A stretch of 64,000 nt of DNA from assembly GCA_900105225.1 (NCBI GenBank), contig LT629764.1, forward strand, positions 5,414,501-5,478,500. The letters are read 5' to 3'. Below the pieces are notes generated by a model, which searched no databases, was not told where the DNA came from, and saw nothing but the letters and a program-made list of their open reading frames with translations. Position 1 is the first letter of the stretch; each line of letters starts with the position of its first letter. Below, in pieces: positions 1-6,919 of the stretch. Origin of the DNA: Paenibacillaceae bacterium GAS479 (GTDB lineage: Bacteria > Bacillota > Bacilli > Paenibacillales > Paenibacillaceae). The translations under genes and the position numbers were made by a program.

Positions 1-509
1 TGAAGTTTGAAAGAGCAGAAATAAGCACGATTAAGGGTAACGGGTCGAGCTTAGGATTGATTTTAGTATTGTTTATTTTATTGGTTATTGTTACAAATCT
101 TTTTCAAAGCCCTATTAATGGAGACTCCGGAGTGAATCTGGAAGATGACAATTTAACTATTCTAGCAACCAAAGGGTTCAATGTTTATAACAAAAGTACA
201 CTGCAACCATACCTTTTACGAGCAGCCAGCTTCAGTGGAAACTTCGCGTCGACTCCCGACCCACTGCATATAATTCGGCCCGGAGAAAGTTACCACTTCG
301 AAGTGGATAGATATTATTTCTATGTTTCCGAGGCCTATGTCACTTATGATTTGTTAAATATGAATGGAACCCGTTTTGGAGATGCTCGATTAAGAATGAG
401 GGTAGACACGCATGTTGCATCAACCACAGTCTTGTCTTTAAACACTACAATTTATTTTCCCGTGGGCATTGAAAACGGCGGAACCTATTTTAATTTTATT
501 AATAGATAA
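1..509 (+). CDS. YjcZ-like hydrophobic N-terminus fused to beta-rich domain, tandem copy 1 (start codon cut by window edge)
   Basis: The frame is open from the first base, and bases 1-2 (TG) fit a start codon whose first base lies just outside the window. The protein would then begin MKFERAEIST, about 170 residues. A later in-frame TTG at 57 would cut off the N-terminal residues, and the paralogues show that the longer start is right. A hydrophobic stretch (LGLILVLFILLVIV) closely resembles small YjcZ-type sporulation proteins. It is followed by an acidic linker (residues ~45-55) and a ~110-residue region rich in alternating polar and beta-branched residues with conserved GFN(I/V)YN, YHFEV, AYVTYD and NGGTY motifs. 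It heads a five-gene tandem array in the same direction. Function is not known. Membrane anchoring with an exposed beta domain is inferred. Confidence 0.75.
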   Translation, partial: KFERAEISTIKGNGSSLGLILVLFILLVIVTNLFQSPINGDSGVNLEDDNLTILATKGFNVYNKSTLQPYLLRAASFSGNFASTPDPLHIIRPGESYHFEVDRYYFYVSEAYVTYDLLNMNGTRFGDARLRMRVDTHVASTTVLSLNTTIYFPVGIENGGTYFNFINR

Positions 510-592
510 ATCGATTTCCAATTATTTCAGCCTCTTCTGCTCCCGTTTTAATTTCATACGTAGTTATGATGCCACAGAAAGGAAAGTAAGTT

Positions 593-1069
593 ATGGATTT
601 TATAAAATCTCAGACCAGTAACAGTAAAATCTCTAGTTTTGGAATGATATTAATTTTGTTTATTTTACTCGTAATTGTTACATCGTTCGTTTATAGCTCC
701 ACTCAAGAGGATAGCCTTCCGGATGACGGGTTAACAACGTTAGAACTCTCTAGAGGATTCAATATTTACAACCGCACTTCCAACTTTTCATTAGTGACAA
801 CTTCTTTGGAAGGAGAATTTGCGCGCCCCTTCCCTCCATCACATGTTATTCCCCCCTACCAGGAATTTCACTTTGAGGTTAAAGCCTATAATTCAAGCGC
901 CTATGTCACTTACAACGTCATCTCAGGTAGCGAAGTAGTAGGAAATATTCGAATTAATATGCGGACAACTAGCCCAGCTCCAGTACCATCAAAAACTATT
1001 ATTGATTTTATAAACGGCCCTATTAGATACGATAACGGGGGGACTTACGTTAATATTCGAAATGCATGA
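593..1069 (+). CDS. YjcZ-like hydrophobic N-terminus fused to beta-rich domain, tandem copy 2
   Basis: This 158-residue protein starts at an ATG preceded by AGAAAGGAAAG. Residues ~15-35 form a hydrophobic segment (FGMILILFILLVIV) that matches the YjcZ-type core. An acidic stretch (EDSLPDDG) and the family's C-terminal domain follow, with motifs GFNIYNRT, PFPPSHVIPPY, FHFEV, SAYVTYNV, IRINMR and INGPIRYDNGGTY. N-x-T/S sequons are frequent, but their relevance in a bacterium is doubtful. Copy 2 keeps a longer N-terminus (MDFIKSQTSNSKISS) like copy 1, while copies 3-5 begin with MRSTGFG. It lies 83 bp after copy 1. Its last codons and downstream spacer are identical to those of copy 4. I do not recognise the C-terminal fold. 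Confidence 0.8.
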   Translation: MDFIKSQTSNSKISSFGMILILFILLVIVTSFVYSSTQEDSLPDDGLTTLELSRGFNIYNRTSNFSLVTTSLEGEFARPFPPSHVIPPYQEFHFEVKAYNSSAYVTYNVISGSEVVGNIRINMRTTSPAPVPSKTIIDFINGPIRYDNGGTYVNIRNA

Positions 1070-1100
1070 TCCATTGCATGGACACCGGGTGGCAATTACA
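1010..1100 (+). repeat. 91-bp perfect direct repeat, copy A (end of tandem gene 2 and spacer)
   Basis: Bases 1010-1100 are identical to 2032-2122, an offset of 1022 bp. The block covers the last codons of copy 2, its stop and most of the spacer before copy 3. Similarity continues imperfectly to the next start codon. It indicates recent two-gene duplication or gene conversion within the array. Confidence 0.95.
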
Positions 1101-1123
1101 GCGCAGAAAGGAATAATGAAGAG

Positions 1124-1582
1124 ATGCGATCTACAGGTTTCGGAATGGTTTTAATTTTGTTTATTTTGCTCGTAATTGCGACAACGTTCATTTACATCCC
1201 TACTCGAGGGGATAACCTGCCAACTGATGATTTAATAACGATACAGGCCACCCAAGGATTTAATATTTATAACCGAACGACAGATTTTGCACTAGTGACA
1301 GCTTTATTGGAAGGAGAATTTGCGAGCCCCTTTCCTCCCTCGCATACTATTCTGCCCTTCAGGAGTTATCACTTTGAGGTTAAAGTCACCTCTCCATTTT
1401 CATCTAACAGCGCCTATGTTACCTACAACGTCGTATCAGGAGCCGAAATTGTGGGAAATATTCGAATCAATATGCGCGCACGGGGCGCAGCTCCACCAAA
1501 ACCACTAACCATTGTTGATTTTATAAACGGTCCCATTGAATATGATAATGGGAACACTTACGTTACTATTCGAGATGAATAA
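1124..1582 (+). CDS. YjcZ-like hydrophobic N-terminus fused to beta-rich domain, tandem copy 3
   Basis: This 152-residue family member begins MRSTGFG directly followed by the hydrophobic segment MVLILFILLVIATTF. The ribosome binding site is AGAAAGGAAT, about 10 bp upstream. The C-terminal domain carries the same ordered motifs as its neighbours: GFNIYNRT, EGEFASPFPPSH, YHFEV, SAYVTYNV, IRINMRA, INGPIEYDNGNTY. The most variable part is the loop between YHFEV and SAYVTY and the segment before INGPI, so the scaffold is conserved and the loops diverge. It is co-directional with the other four copies with only short spacers, so co-transcription is likely. Function unknown. Confidence 0.8.
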   Translation: MRSTGFGMVLILFILLVIATTFIYIPTRGDNLPTDDLITIQATQGFNIYNRTTDFALVTALLEGEFASPFPPSHTILPFRSYHFEVKVTSPFSSNSAYVTYNVVSGAEIVGNIRINMRARGAAPPKPLTIVDFINGPIEYDNGNTYVTIRDE

Positions 1583-1635
1583 TCAATTGCATGGACACTA
1601 GACTGCGATTACATCGCAGAAAGGAAAATGAAAAG

Positions 1636-2091
1636 ATGCGATCTACCGGTTTCGGAATAATTTTAATTTTGTTTATTTTACTCGTAATTGCAACAACGTT
1701 TGTTTACAGCCCCTCGCAAAGATATAACCAGCCAGATAATGGTTTAACAGCGATACAAGGTTCCATAGGATTCAATATTTACAATCACACTTCCAGCTTT
1801 ACATTAGAGTCAACCTCCTTGGAAGGAGATTTTGAATCTCCCTTCCCTCCATCACATTTTATTCTACCCTACAGGAGCTACCACTTTGAGCTTCAAAGAA
1901 CTCCTTTCATTGAGCACAGTGCCTATGTCACTTACAACGTCTTATTAATGACAGAAACAGTGGGGAGTATACGAATCAGAATGTCGGAATACGGGCCACT
2001 TCAAGCTCGTCCGGCAACCGAAGTTCAATCGATAAACGGCCCTATTAGATACGATAACGGGGGGACTTACGTTAATATTCGAAATGCATGA
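1636..2091 (+). CDS. YjcZ-like hydrophobic N-terminus fused to beta-rich domain, tandem copy 4
   Basis: An in-frame ATG lies upstream at 1591. I place the start at 1636 because copies 3 and 5 begin with the same MRSTGFG and because GCAGAAAGGAAAA lies at the right distance. The 151-residue product has the hydrophobic core IILILFILLVIATTF, then the variable linker and the domain with GFNIYNHT, EGDFESPFPPSH, YHFELQ, SAYVTYNV and INGPIRYDNGGTY. The tail and spacer are a perfect copy of those after copy 2. The alternative upstream start would add a basic 15-residue leader absent from every other copy. Confidence 0.78.
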   Translation: MRSTGFGIILILFILLVIATTFVYSPSQRYNQPDNGLTAIQGSIGFNIYNHTSSFTLESTSLEGDFESPFPPSHFILPYRSYHFELQRTPFIEHSAYVTYNVLLMTETVGSIRIRMSEYGPLQARPATEVQSINGPIRYDNGGTYVNIRNA

Positions 2092-2122
2092 TCCATTGCA
2101 TGGACACCGGGTGGCAATTACA
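2032..2122 (+). repeat. 91-bp perfect direct repeat, copy B (end of tandem gene 4 and spacer)
   Basis: Identical to 1010-1100. Upstream of this block the two genes diverge clearly, so the identity is local, as expected for gene conversion or for selection acting only on the gene bodies after duplication. Confidence 0.95.
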
Positions 2123-2145
2123 CCGCAGAAAGGAATAATAGAAAG

Positions 2146-2601
2146 ATGCGATCTACCGGTTTCGGAATGATTTTAATTTTGTTTATTTTGCTCGTAATTG
2201 CGACAACGGTCGTTTACAGCCCTACTCAAGGGAATAACCAGCCGGATGATGATTTAATAACGATACAGGGCTCCCAAGGATTCAATATCTACAACCGAAC
2301 TTCCTACTTCACATTAGAGACTGCTTCCTTGGATGGAGAATTTGAGCCCCCCTTCCCTGCATCGCATATTATTCTACCCTACAGGAGTTACCACTTTGAA
2401 GTTTTAGCAAAAGCATACGCCACCTATAGAGCCTATGTTACTTATAATGTCTTATCGGACAGGGATGTAGTGGGGCGTATCAGTATATTACTGAGGGTAT
2501 TTTCAACCTCGATTCCAGAGCCAACAACCGAGATTTTATTTATTAATGGCCCAATTTCCTATAATAAAACAAACACATCTGTCTCTGTTCTCAATTTATA
2601 A
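2146..2601 (+). CDS. YjcZ-like hydrophobic N-terminus fused to beta-rich domain, tandem copy 5
   Basis: Last member of the array, 151 residues, starting MRSTGFG with the hydrophobic core MILILFILLVIATTV. The domain retains GFNIYNRT, DGEFEPPFPASH, YHFEV and AYVTYNV. Its C-terminus is the most divergent: INGPISYNKTNTSVSVLNL replaces the YDNGGTY ending, so the last strand has drifted. The ribosome binding site is GCAGAAAGGAATA. The next gene faces it convergently, with only about 45 bp between the stop codons and no clear hairpin terminator. Confidence 0.78.
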   Translation: MRSTGFGMILILFILLVIATTVVYSPTQGNNQPDDDLITIQGSQGFNIYNRTSYFTLETASLDGEFEPPFPASHIILPYRSYHFEVLAKAYATYRAYVTYNVLSDRDVVGRISILLRVFSTSIPEPTTEILFINGPISYNKTNTSVSVLNL

Positions 2602-2646
2602 TTAGCGTCTGGAGACCAGGCAACGATTAATTCGGGTAAAATACGA

Positions 2647-3627
2647 TCACACTCCTTCTCCCAGCCTGCGTTTTTTGAGCCTGCTTGCCGTATCGAGAAA
2701 CCGATCCATCTCCACCGTCAGCTGCAGCAGCGCCGCGCGCACCTCGAACTCCTCGCGGGTATGGGGCAGCTCCATCGTCCGAAAGCTGGCGCGAAGCCCG
2801 TTTAACGCTGCACGCGGACGGTCCTCGTAATAATCAGATCGAATATCTCCCTCCATCGTATCGAACAGCTCAGCCAACAGGTTGCCCTGCGGCAGGCGCT
2901 CGTGATCGTACACATAAGATAGGAACTCCATCATCGTCCCGATAATTTCCAGCTGCCTTTTGCGCATGCCAAAATAGCTCGTCCAATAAAAATCCGGTTG
3001 CCACGGCCGATTATGCTGTTCCCGCATTGCTCTTTCAAGCCCTTCACTCACCGCTTTGTCTGCCTCCAACAGCTCGCTGCCGCTCCACAGGTTATCCGGG
3101 TCACGCAGCACTGCGGCCATTCCGGCAAAAATGTTTACTAACCGGTCTTCAACCATACGCCGCAGCTCCTGCAGCCGGATACGCTCGTCAGGCATGTACA
3201 GATTGTTGATGACAGCCGCCCATCCCAGCCCTACAAGGAGCAGTAACGCCTCGTTCCAGAGAAGCACAGTCGTCACCGCTCCGGCGCCGTAAACATGGAA
3301 AACAAGAACGCTGCCCGGCACGATGCCGCTCTGCAGCTTCAGCCGAGACATTACGGGAAAAACAAGCAGCACATAAAGAGCCGCCGTCCATATATGATAG
3401 CCGATCAGTTCAAACAGAACCGACGAAACGAGCAGTGCCACCAGCGCTGCAGACAGCCGTTCGAACAAGCTTCGAAAACCGCTGCTCCTTGTCACTTCTA
3501 CGCCCAGTATCGCCAGCACCCCTGCAAACATCGGCTCGCGCAACTCCAAAAGCTGCGCTGTCGCAATTGCCGCCGCTACGGCAATAGCCGTTTTCCATAC
3601 GCGCAAGCCAATCCATGTCCTCGCCAT
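2647..3627 (-). CDS. aromatic acid exporter (ArAE_1/DUF939) family membrane protein
   Basis: This 326-residue protein starts ATG after AAGGAGG (7-bp spacing). Residues 1-145 hold several hydrophobic helices with the family-type opening (MARTWIGLRVWKTAIAVAAA) and a conserved REPMFAGVLAILGVEV stretch. Residues ~150-320 are soluble and helical with many charged residues. This architecture matches the small Gram-positive DUF939 proteins grouped with putative aromatic acid exporters. Such proteins are thought to export organic acids at the plasma membrane, but the substrate here is unknown. The gene follows the ABC importer operon but is separated from it by a strong terminator, so it is probably a separate unit. 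Confidence 0.8.
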   Translation of the reverse strand: MARTWIGLRVWKTAIAVAAAIATAQLLELREPMFAGVLAILGVEVTRSSGFRSLFERLSAALVALLVSSVLFELIGYHIWTAALYVLLVFPVMSRLKLQSGIVPGSVLVFHVYGAGAVTTVLLWNEALLLLVGLGWAAVINNLYMPDERIRLQELRRMVEDRLVNIFAGMAAVLRDPDNLWSGSELLEADKAVSEGLERAMREQHNRPWQPDFYWTSYFGMRKRQLEIIGTMMEFLSYVYDHERLPQGNLLAELFDTMEGDIRSDYYEDRPRAALNGLRASFRTMELPHTREEFEVRAALLQLTVEMDRFLDTASRLKKRRLGEGV

Positions 3628-3645
3628 CCGCCAGCCTCCTTATGC

Positions 3646-3692
3646 CAAAAACGCCCCGCACAGCCGGATCGTCCGGCCAAACGCGGGGCGTC
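3646..3692 (-). terminator. rho-independent terminator after the ABC importer operon
   Basis: Arms ACGCCCCGC and GCGGGGCGT enclose an inner GCCGG/CCGGC hairpin. On the minus strand the stem is followed by TTTTT. It lies between the permease stop and the ribosome binding site of the exporter-like gene. Confidence 0.9.
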
Positions 3693-3757
3693 TGCATCCT
3701 TGATTTTCATGCTAGTCTTTCGTCGGCCTTCCGTCAACGGGCTCGATCACGCATAGA

Positions 3758-4828
3758 TTAACTATCCCGACCACCGGCAACGAGGCGTTTCTCCATCAGC
3801 GCGACACCCTGATACATAAGCGTGGCCGCAGCCGCGATGACAACGAGCGTAGAGAGCACAAGCGTGAAGTTGAACACTTGGAAACCGTAAATGATCAGGT
3901 AGCCAAGCCCTTCCTTCGCCACGAGGAATTCGCCGACGATAACGCCGACCCAGGCGAGCCCTACGTTTACCTTCAGCGTCGAAATAATGACCGGGAACGA
4001 GCCCGGCAGGATGACAAGCCGGAACAGCTGCCATCTGGAGCCTCCGAGCAGGCGGACAACCTTGACTAGACCCGGCTCCATGTCGCGAAAGCGATTGTAG
4101 ATGCCGATTGTTGTGACGATGACGGTCATCGTCAGCGTCACGGCGAGGATGGACATGAAGCCCTGTCCGAGCGCAACGATGAAGATCGGCCCCAACGCCA
4201 CTTTCGGCAAGCTGTTGAACACAACCAGATAAGGATCGCACACCCTAGCCAGAAAAGGAAACCACCAGAGTAGCGCCGCCAGCGCCGTGCCGACGAGCGT
4301 TCCAAGCAGAAAACCCGCTGCCGTCTCCGCCACCGTTATGCCGACATGTGGCCAAAGCGTACCGTCCAAGCTGGAGCTGGCCAGCAGGCTTGCAATTTTA
4401 GTTGGGTAACTGAATAGCAGCGGGTCGATCCAGCGCAGCCTACCCGCAGCTTCCCACAGACCGATAAAAGCAGCAAGCAGCAACAACTGAACGGTCAGCA
4501 CTGCAGCGCTCGTTCTGCGCTGGCGACTTAGATAACTGCGGTGAATTTCCTCTATCCATCCGCTGTCCGCGGTGGAGGACAGTTTTGGCCGCTGGCCCCG
4601 GTCACCACGGCCGCTACTCCTGCGCCCACTGCCGTTGCTTTTCTCGCTGTAACAACCGCTTACGAGTCCCTCGCCGCCGTTCCCGTTATCGTTTCCGCTG
4701 CCTTTCACGTTTTCACTGTCACTACCGCAATTGCCCTTGCCGCTGCTGGAATCGCCGTTTTCTCTATCCTTCCCGCCCCTACGATTGCCCGGCGACGGAC
4801 TGCCTCCGAGCAGCTCAAGCTCGCTCAT
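3758..4828 (-). CDS. ABC transporter permease, nitrate/sulfonate/taurine (SsuC/TauC/ThiX) type, with low-complexity N-terminal extension
   Basis: The start is ATG at 4828, which overlaps the stop of the ATPase gene as ATGA and has GGAGGG upstream; a frame extension to 4873 is unlikely. The core (~260 residues) is a typical six-helix binding-protein-dependent permease. The EAA-type loop reads GGSRWQLFRLVILPGSFP and the end GYLIIYGFQVFNF. The oddity is the first ~95 residues, rich in Gly, Ser, Asn, Lys and Glu with no recognisable fold. Normal SsuC-type permeases start within 20-30 residues of the first helix. The reading frame is intact and coupled, so the extension is probably made. It would partner with the next two genes to import a small oxyanion, sulfonate or thiamine precursor. 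Confidence 0.88.
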   Translation of the reverse strand: MSELELLGGSPSPGNRRGGKDRENGDSSSGKGNCGSDSENVKGSGNDNGNGGEGLVSGCYSEKSNGSGRRSSGRGDRGQRPKLSSTADSGWIEEIHRSYLSRQRRTSAAVLTVQLLLLAAFIGLWEAAGRLRWIDPLLFSYPTKIASLLASSSLDGTLWPHVGITVAETAAGFLLGTLVGTALAALLWWFPFLARVCDPYLVVFNSLPKVALGPIFIVALGQGFMSILAVTLTMTVIVTTIGIYNRFRDMEPGLVKVVRLLGGSRWQLFRLVILPGSFPVIISTLKVNVGLAWVGVIVGEFLVAKEGLGYLIIYGFQVFNFTLVLSTLVVIAAAATLMYQGVALMEKRLVAGGRDS

Positions 4829-5625
4829 TCCGAATTCCCTCCATCCTTCTCGTCCGCTCCCATCTCTTCCCACAGGGCATCGAACACCGCCTGGAAAGCC
4901 GGATGTTTGCGCGCCTCAGTCGGAGGAAGAACGCGGAGCTCCTCCGGAACCCGCAGCTCTGTGCGGATATGGCCGGGATTCCGTCCGAGCACGAGCACCC
5001 GGTCGCTCATAGCGGCCGCCTCGGCCAGATCATGGGTGACGAGTACTGCCGTTTTGCCAAGCTTACGCAGCGTCGCCTGCACGAGATCTTCCAGCTGCAT
5101 TTTGATATGCATGTCGAGCGCCGAAAACGGCTCATCCAGCAGTAGTACTTCTGGATCTGGAGCCAATGTGCGGGCCAAAGCGACCCGCTGCCGCATGCCG
5201 CCGGAAAGCTCGCCGGGGTATCGGCTGCCCGTACCGGCCAGCCCGACCTCTTCCAGCAGTCGCTCCGCCGCCGCATGGGCCTGCGCTGCTGAAGCGCCGC
5301 CAATTTGGAGCCCAAGAGCCGCATTATCCCGAATTGTGCGCCATGGCAGCAGACAATCCTGCTGCAGCATGTATCCGACCTTGGCCGACGGCTTCTCTAC
5401 CGGTCGACCGCCCATCAGAATCTTGCCCGAGGCCGGTGGGAACAGCCCCGCCAGCAAGCTAAGCACCGTCGTTTTGCCGCAGCCGCTTGGGCCGACTAAG
5501 CTAATGAACTCGCCTCGGACGACCATTAGGCTCATATCCTCTACTGCCAGCGAAGCGCCCTGCTTGCCGACATAGACATGGGACACCGAGCGCAGCTCAA
5601 GCATCAATTTTTCATTCGCCGCCAT
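4825..5625 (-). CDS. ABC transporter ATP-binding protein, SsuB/TauB/ThiZ type
   Basis: I chose ATG at 5625 (MAANEKLM) because GGAGGAG sits 5 bp upstream; the frame continues to 5691 without a comparable site. The 266-residue protein has Walker A GPSGCGKTT, Q-loop, signature LSGGMRQR, Walker B LLLDEPFSALD and a switch histidine in VTHDLAEA. The Q-loop context (YMLQQDCLLPW) is typical of nitrate/sulfonate/taurine importers. It drives transport through the overlapping permease. Translational coupling by the ATGA overlap implies fixed stoichiometry. Confidence 0.92.
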   Translation of the reverse strand: MAANEKLMLELRSVSHVYVGKQGASLAVEDMSLMVVRGEFISLVGPSGCGKTTVLSLLAGLFPPASGKILMGGRPVEKPSAKVGYMLQQDCLLPWRTIRDNAALGLQIGGASAAQAHAAAERLLEEVGLAGTGSRYPGELSGGMRQRVALARTLAPDPEVLLLDEPFSALDMHIKMQLEDLVQATLRKLGKTAVLVTHDLAEAAAMSDRVLVLGRNPGHIRTELRVPEELRVLPPTEARKHPAFQAVFDALWEEMGADEKDGGNSE

Positions 5626-5699
5626 TCGTCTCCTCCTCTCATGGACAGAAGGCTTTGGCGTTGTCTGCAGCATGCTGCTCTTTCTGCCCAACTTCGTAG

Positions 5700-6698
5700 T
5701 TACTTCCCGGCCTTCTCTGCAAAGGAATTATCGACCAGCACATCATGCTCTGTACGCTGCTTCAGCTCTCCGGCCGAATTCATCACATCGAGTAGATTAT
5801 TCCATTCCGTTCCGTCAATCGTTGGATTGTCGGCGTAGGAGCCTTGTTTCTTGTAACGATCAATCGAACTGACGATGATCGTCTTATCGGTTTGCGGGAA
5901 GTATGATCCGACCGCATCTGCAATGTCCTCGGCGCTATGTTCCTTCACCCACAATTGCGCTTTTTGCAGCGCATTGGTGAATTTCTGGACCGTATCCCTA
6001 TTTTTGCTAATATAACTCTGCTTGCTCATGAACACGGTATAAGGCAGCTGGCCGCTCTCCACGCCAAAAGAAGCGACAACCTTGCCCTTGCCTTCCTGTT
6101 CCATCATGGACGCCTGAGGCTCGAACAGCTGCACATAATCGCCTGTGCCGGATGCATAGGCTGCTGTAATATTGGCGAAATCAATGTTCTGGATCAAGTT
6201 GAGATCCTTTTTCGGATCGATGCCTTTTTTCTTCAGCGTGAATTCGCCAGCCATCTGCGGCATGCCGCCCTTTCTCTGCCCCAGGAAAGTCGACCCCTTG
6301 AGGCTATTCCAGTCCAGCTCCTTACCGGAGCGGGACACGAGGAAGGTGCCATCCGTCTGCGTCACCTGTGCAAAATTGATAACCGGATCTTCCGCCCCCT
6401 GCTGATACACATAGATGGAAGTTTCAGATCCTACTAACGCCACATCAATTCCCCCGGAGAGCAGCGCCGTCATCGTTTTGTCGCCGCCAGCCGTCGTTTG
6501 CAGCTCTACATCAAGCCCTTCCGCCTTGAAAAAGCCCTTGGAAAGAGCTACATACTGAGGAGCATAGAACAACGAACGAGTCACTTCACCGATGCGTACT
6601 TTGACCGTTCCATCTGTCTTCCCAGCGCAGCCTGATAGCATTGCCGACGCTGCCAATGCTGCTGCGAGCAGCAGGCCGGTTATCGCCTTTCTTTTCAT
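5700..6698 (-). CDS. ABC transporter substrate-binding lipoprotein, SsuA/ThiY-like (NMT1 fold)
   Basis: This 332-residue protein begins with a lipoprotein signal ending in the lipobox LSGC (Cys24), so it should be tethered outside the membrane. The mature part has the usual motifs of this binding-protein family: FYAPQYVALSKGFFKAEGL, then a GGDKTMTALLSGGIDVALVG segment that would line the ligand cleft. It is first in a three-gene operon (binding protein, ATPase, permease). No S-box, T-box or thiamine riboswitch was recognised in the ~150 bp upstream, so the ligand cannot be fixed from context. Sulfonates, taurine-like compounds or pyrimidine precursors are the family options. Confidence 0.88.
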   Translation of the reverse strand: MKRKAITGLLLAAALAASAMLSGCAGKTDGTVKVRIGEVTRSLFYAPQYVALSKGFFKAEGLDVELQTTAGGDKTMTALLSGGIDVALVGSETSIYVYQQGAEDPVINFAQVTQTDGTFLVSRSGKELDWNSLKGSTFLGQRKGGMPQMAGEFTLKKKGIDPKKDLNLIQNIDFANITAAYASGTGDYVQLFEPQASMMEQEGKGKVVASFGVESGQLPYTVFMSKQSYISKNRDTVQKFTNALQKAQLWVKEHSAEDIADAVGSYFPQTDKTIIVSSIDRYKKQGSYADNPTIDGTEWNNLLDVMNSAGELKQRTEHDVLVDNSFAEKAGK

Positions 6699-6847
6699 GT
6701 CATGAATCCTCCCTTAGTCGCTTGCCATTGAGTGCTGTAGCCTATTCACGTCAAAAGGGGTTGGTGCATACTGTCTGTTGCGGATGCGGATCGCGAATAC
6801 TCAAATAGCGTCTGCGACTTTTGATATAGCGCCCTATACTAACAACA

Positions 6848-6893
6848 AAAAGACTGGAGGAGACTGAGCCAGCTCAGTCTCCTCCAGTCTTTT
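6848..6893 (-). terminator. strong terminator after the M32 carboxypeptidase gene
   Basis: A perfect 22-bp stem with a 2-nt loop (arms 6848-6869 and 6872-6893, core AGACTGGAGGAGACTGAGC). T runs flank both sides, so it could act in both directions. It ends the carboxypeptidase transcript. Confidence 0.95.
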
Positions 6894-6919
6894 AGCGAAC
6901 GTGTTCTTAACTCTTCGTT

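Noticed and set aside
555-563. CATACGTAG as a sigma-K -10 box upstream of tandem gene 2
   Set aside because: It fits CATAnnnTA only partly, no -35 AC was evident, and the other copies lack it.
2685-3756. Several open frames on the plus strand opposite the exporter gene
   Set aside because: They are antisense shadows of a GC-rich gene: no ribosome binding sites and unnatural Arg/Pro/Ser-rich composition.
4541-5575. A 344-codon plus-strand frame over the ABC transporter genes
   Set aside because: It overlaps two clearly real, coupled genes on the other strand and has no family resemblance. The low-complexity part is a by-product of the permease extension.
6172-6437. Plus-strand frames opposite the substrate-binding protein
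   Set aside because: Composition is typical of reverse-complement reading and there is no start signal.
6699-6847. Riboswitch upstream of the substrate-binding protein
   Set aside because: I looked for thiamine- and S-box-type conserved cores and found none convincing.
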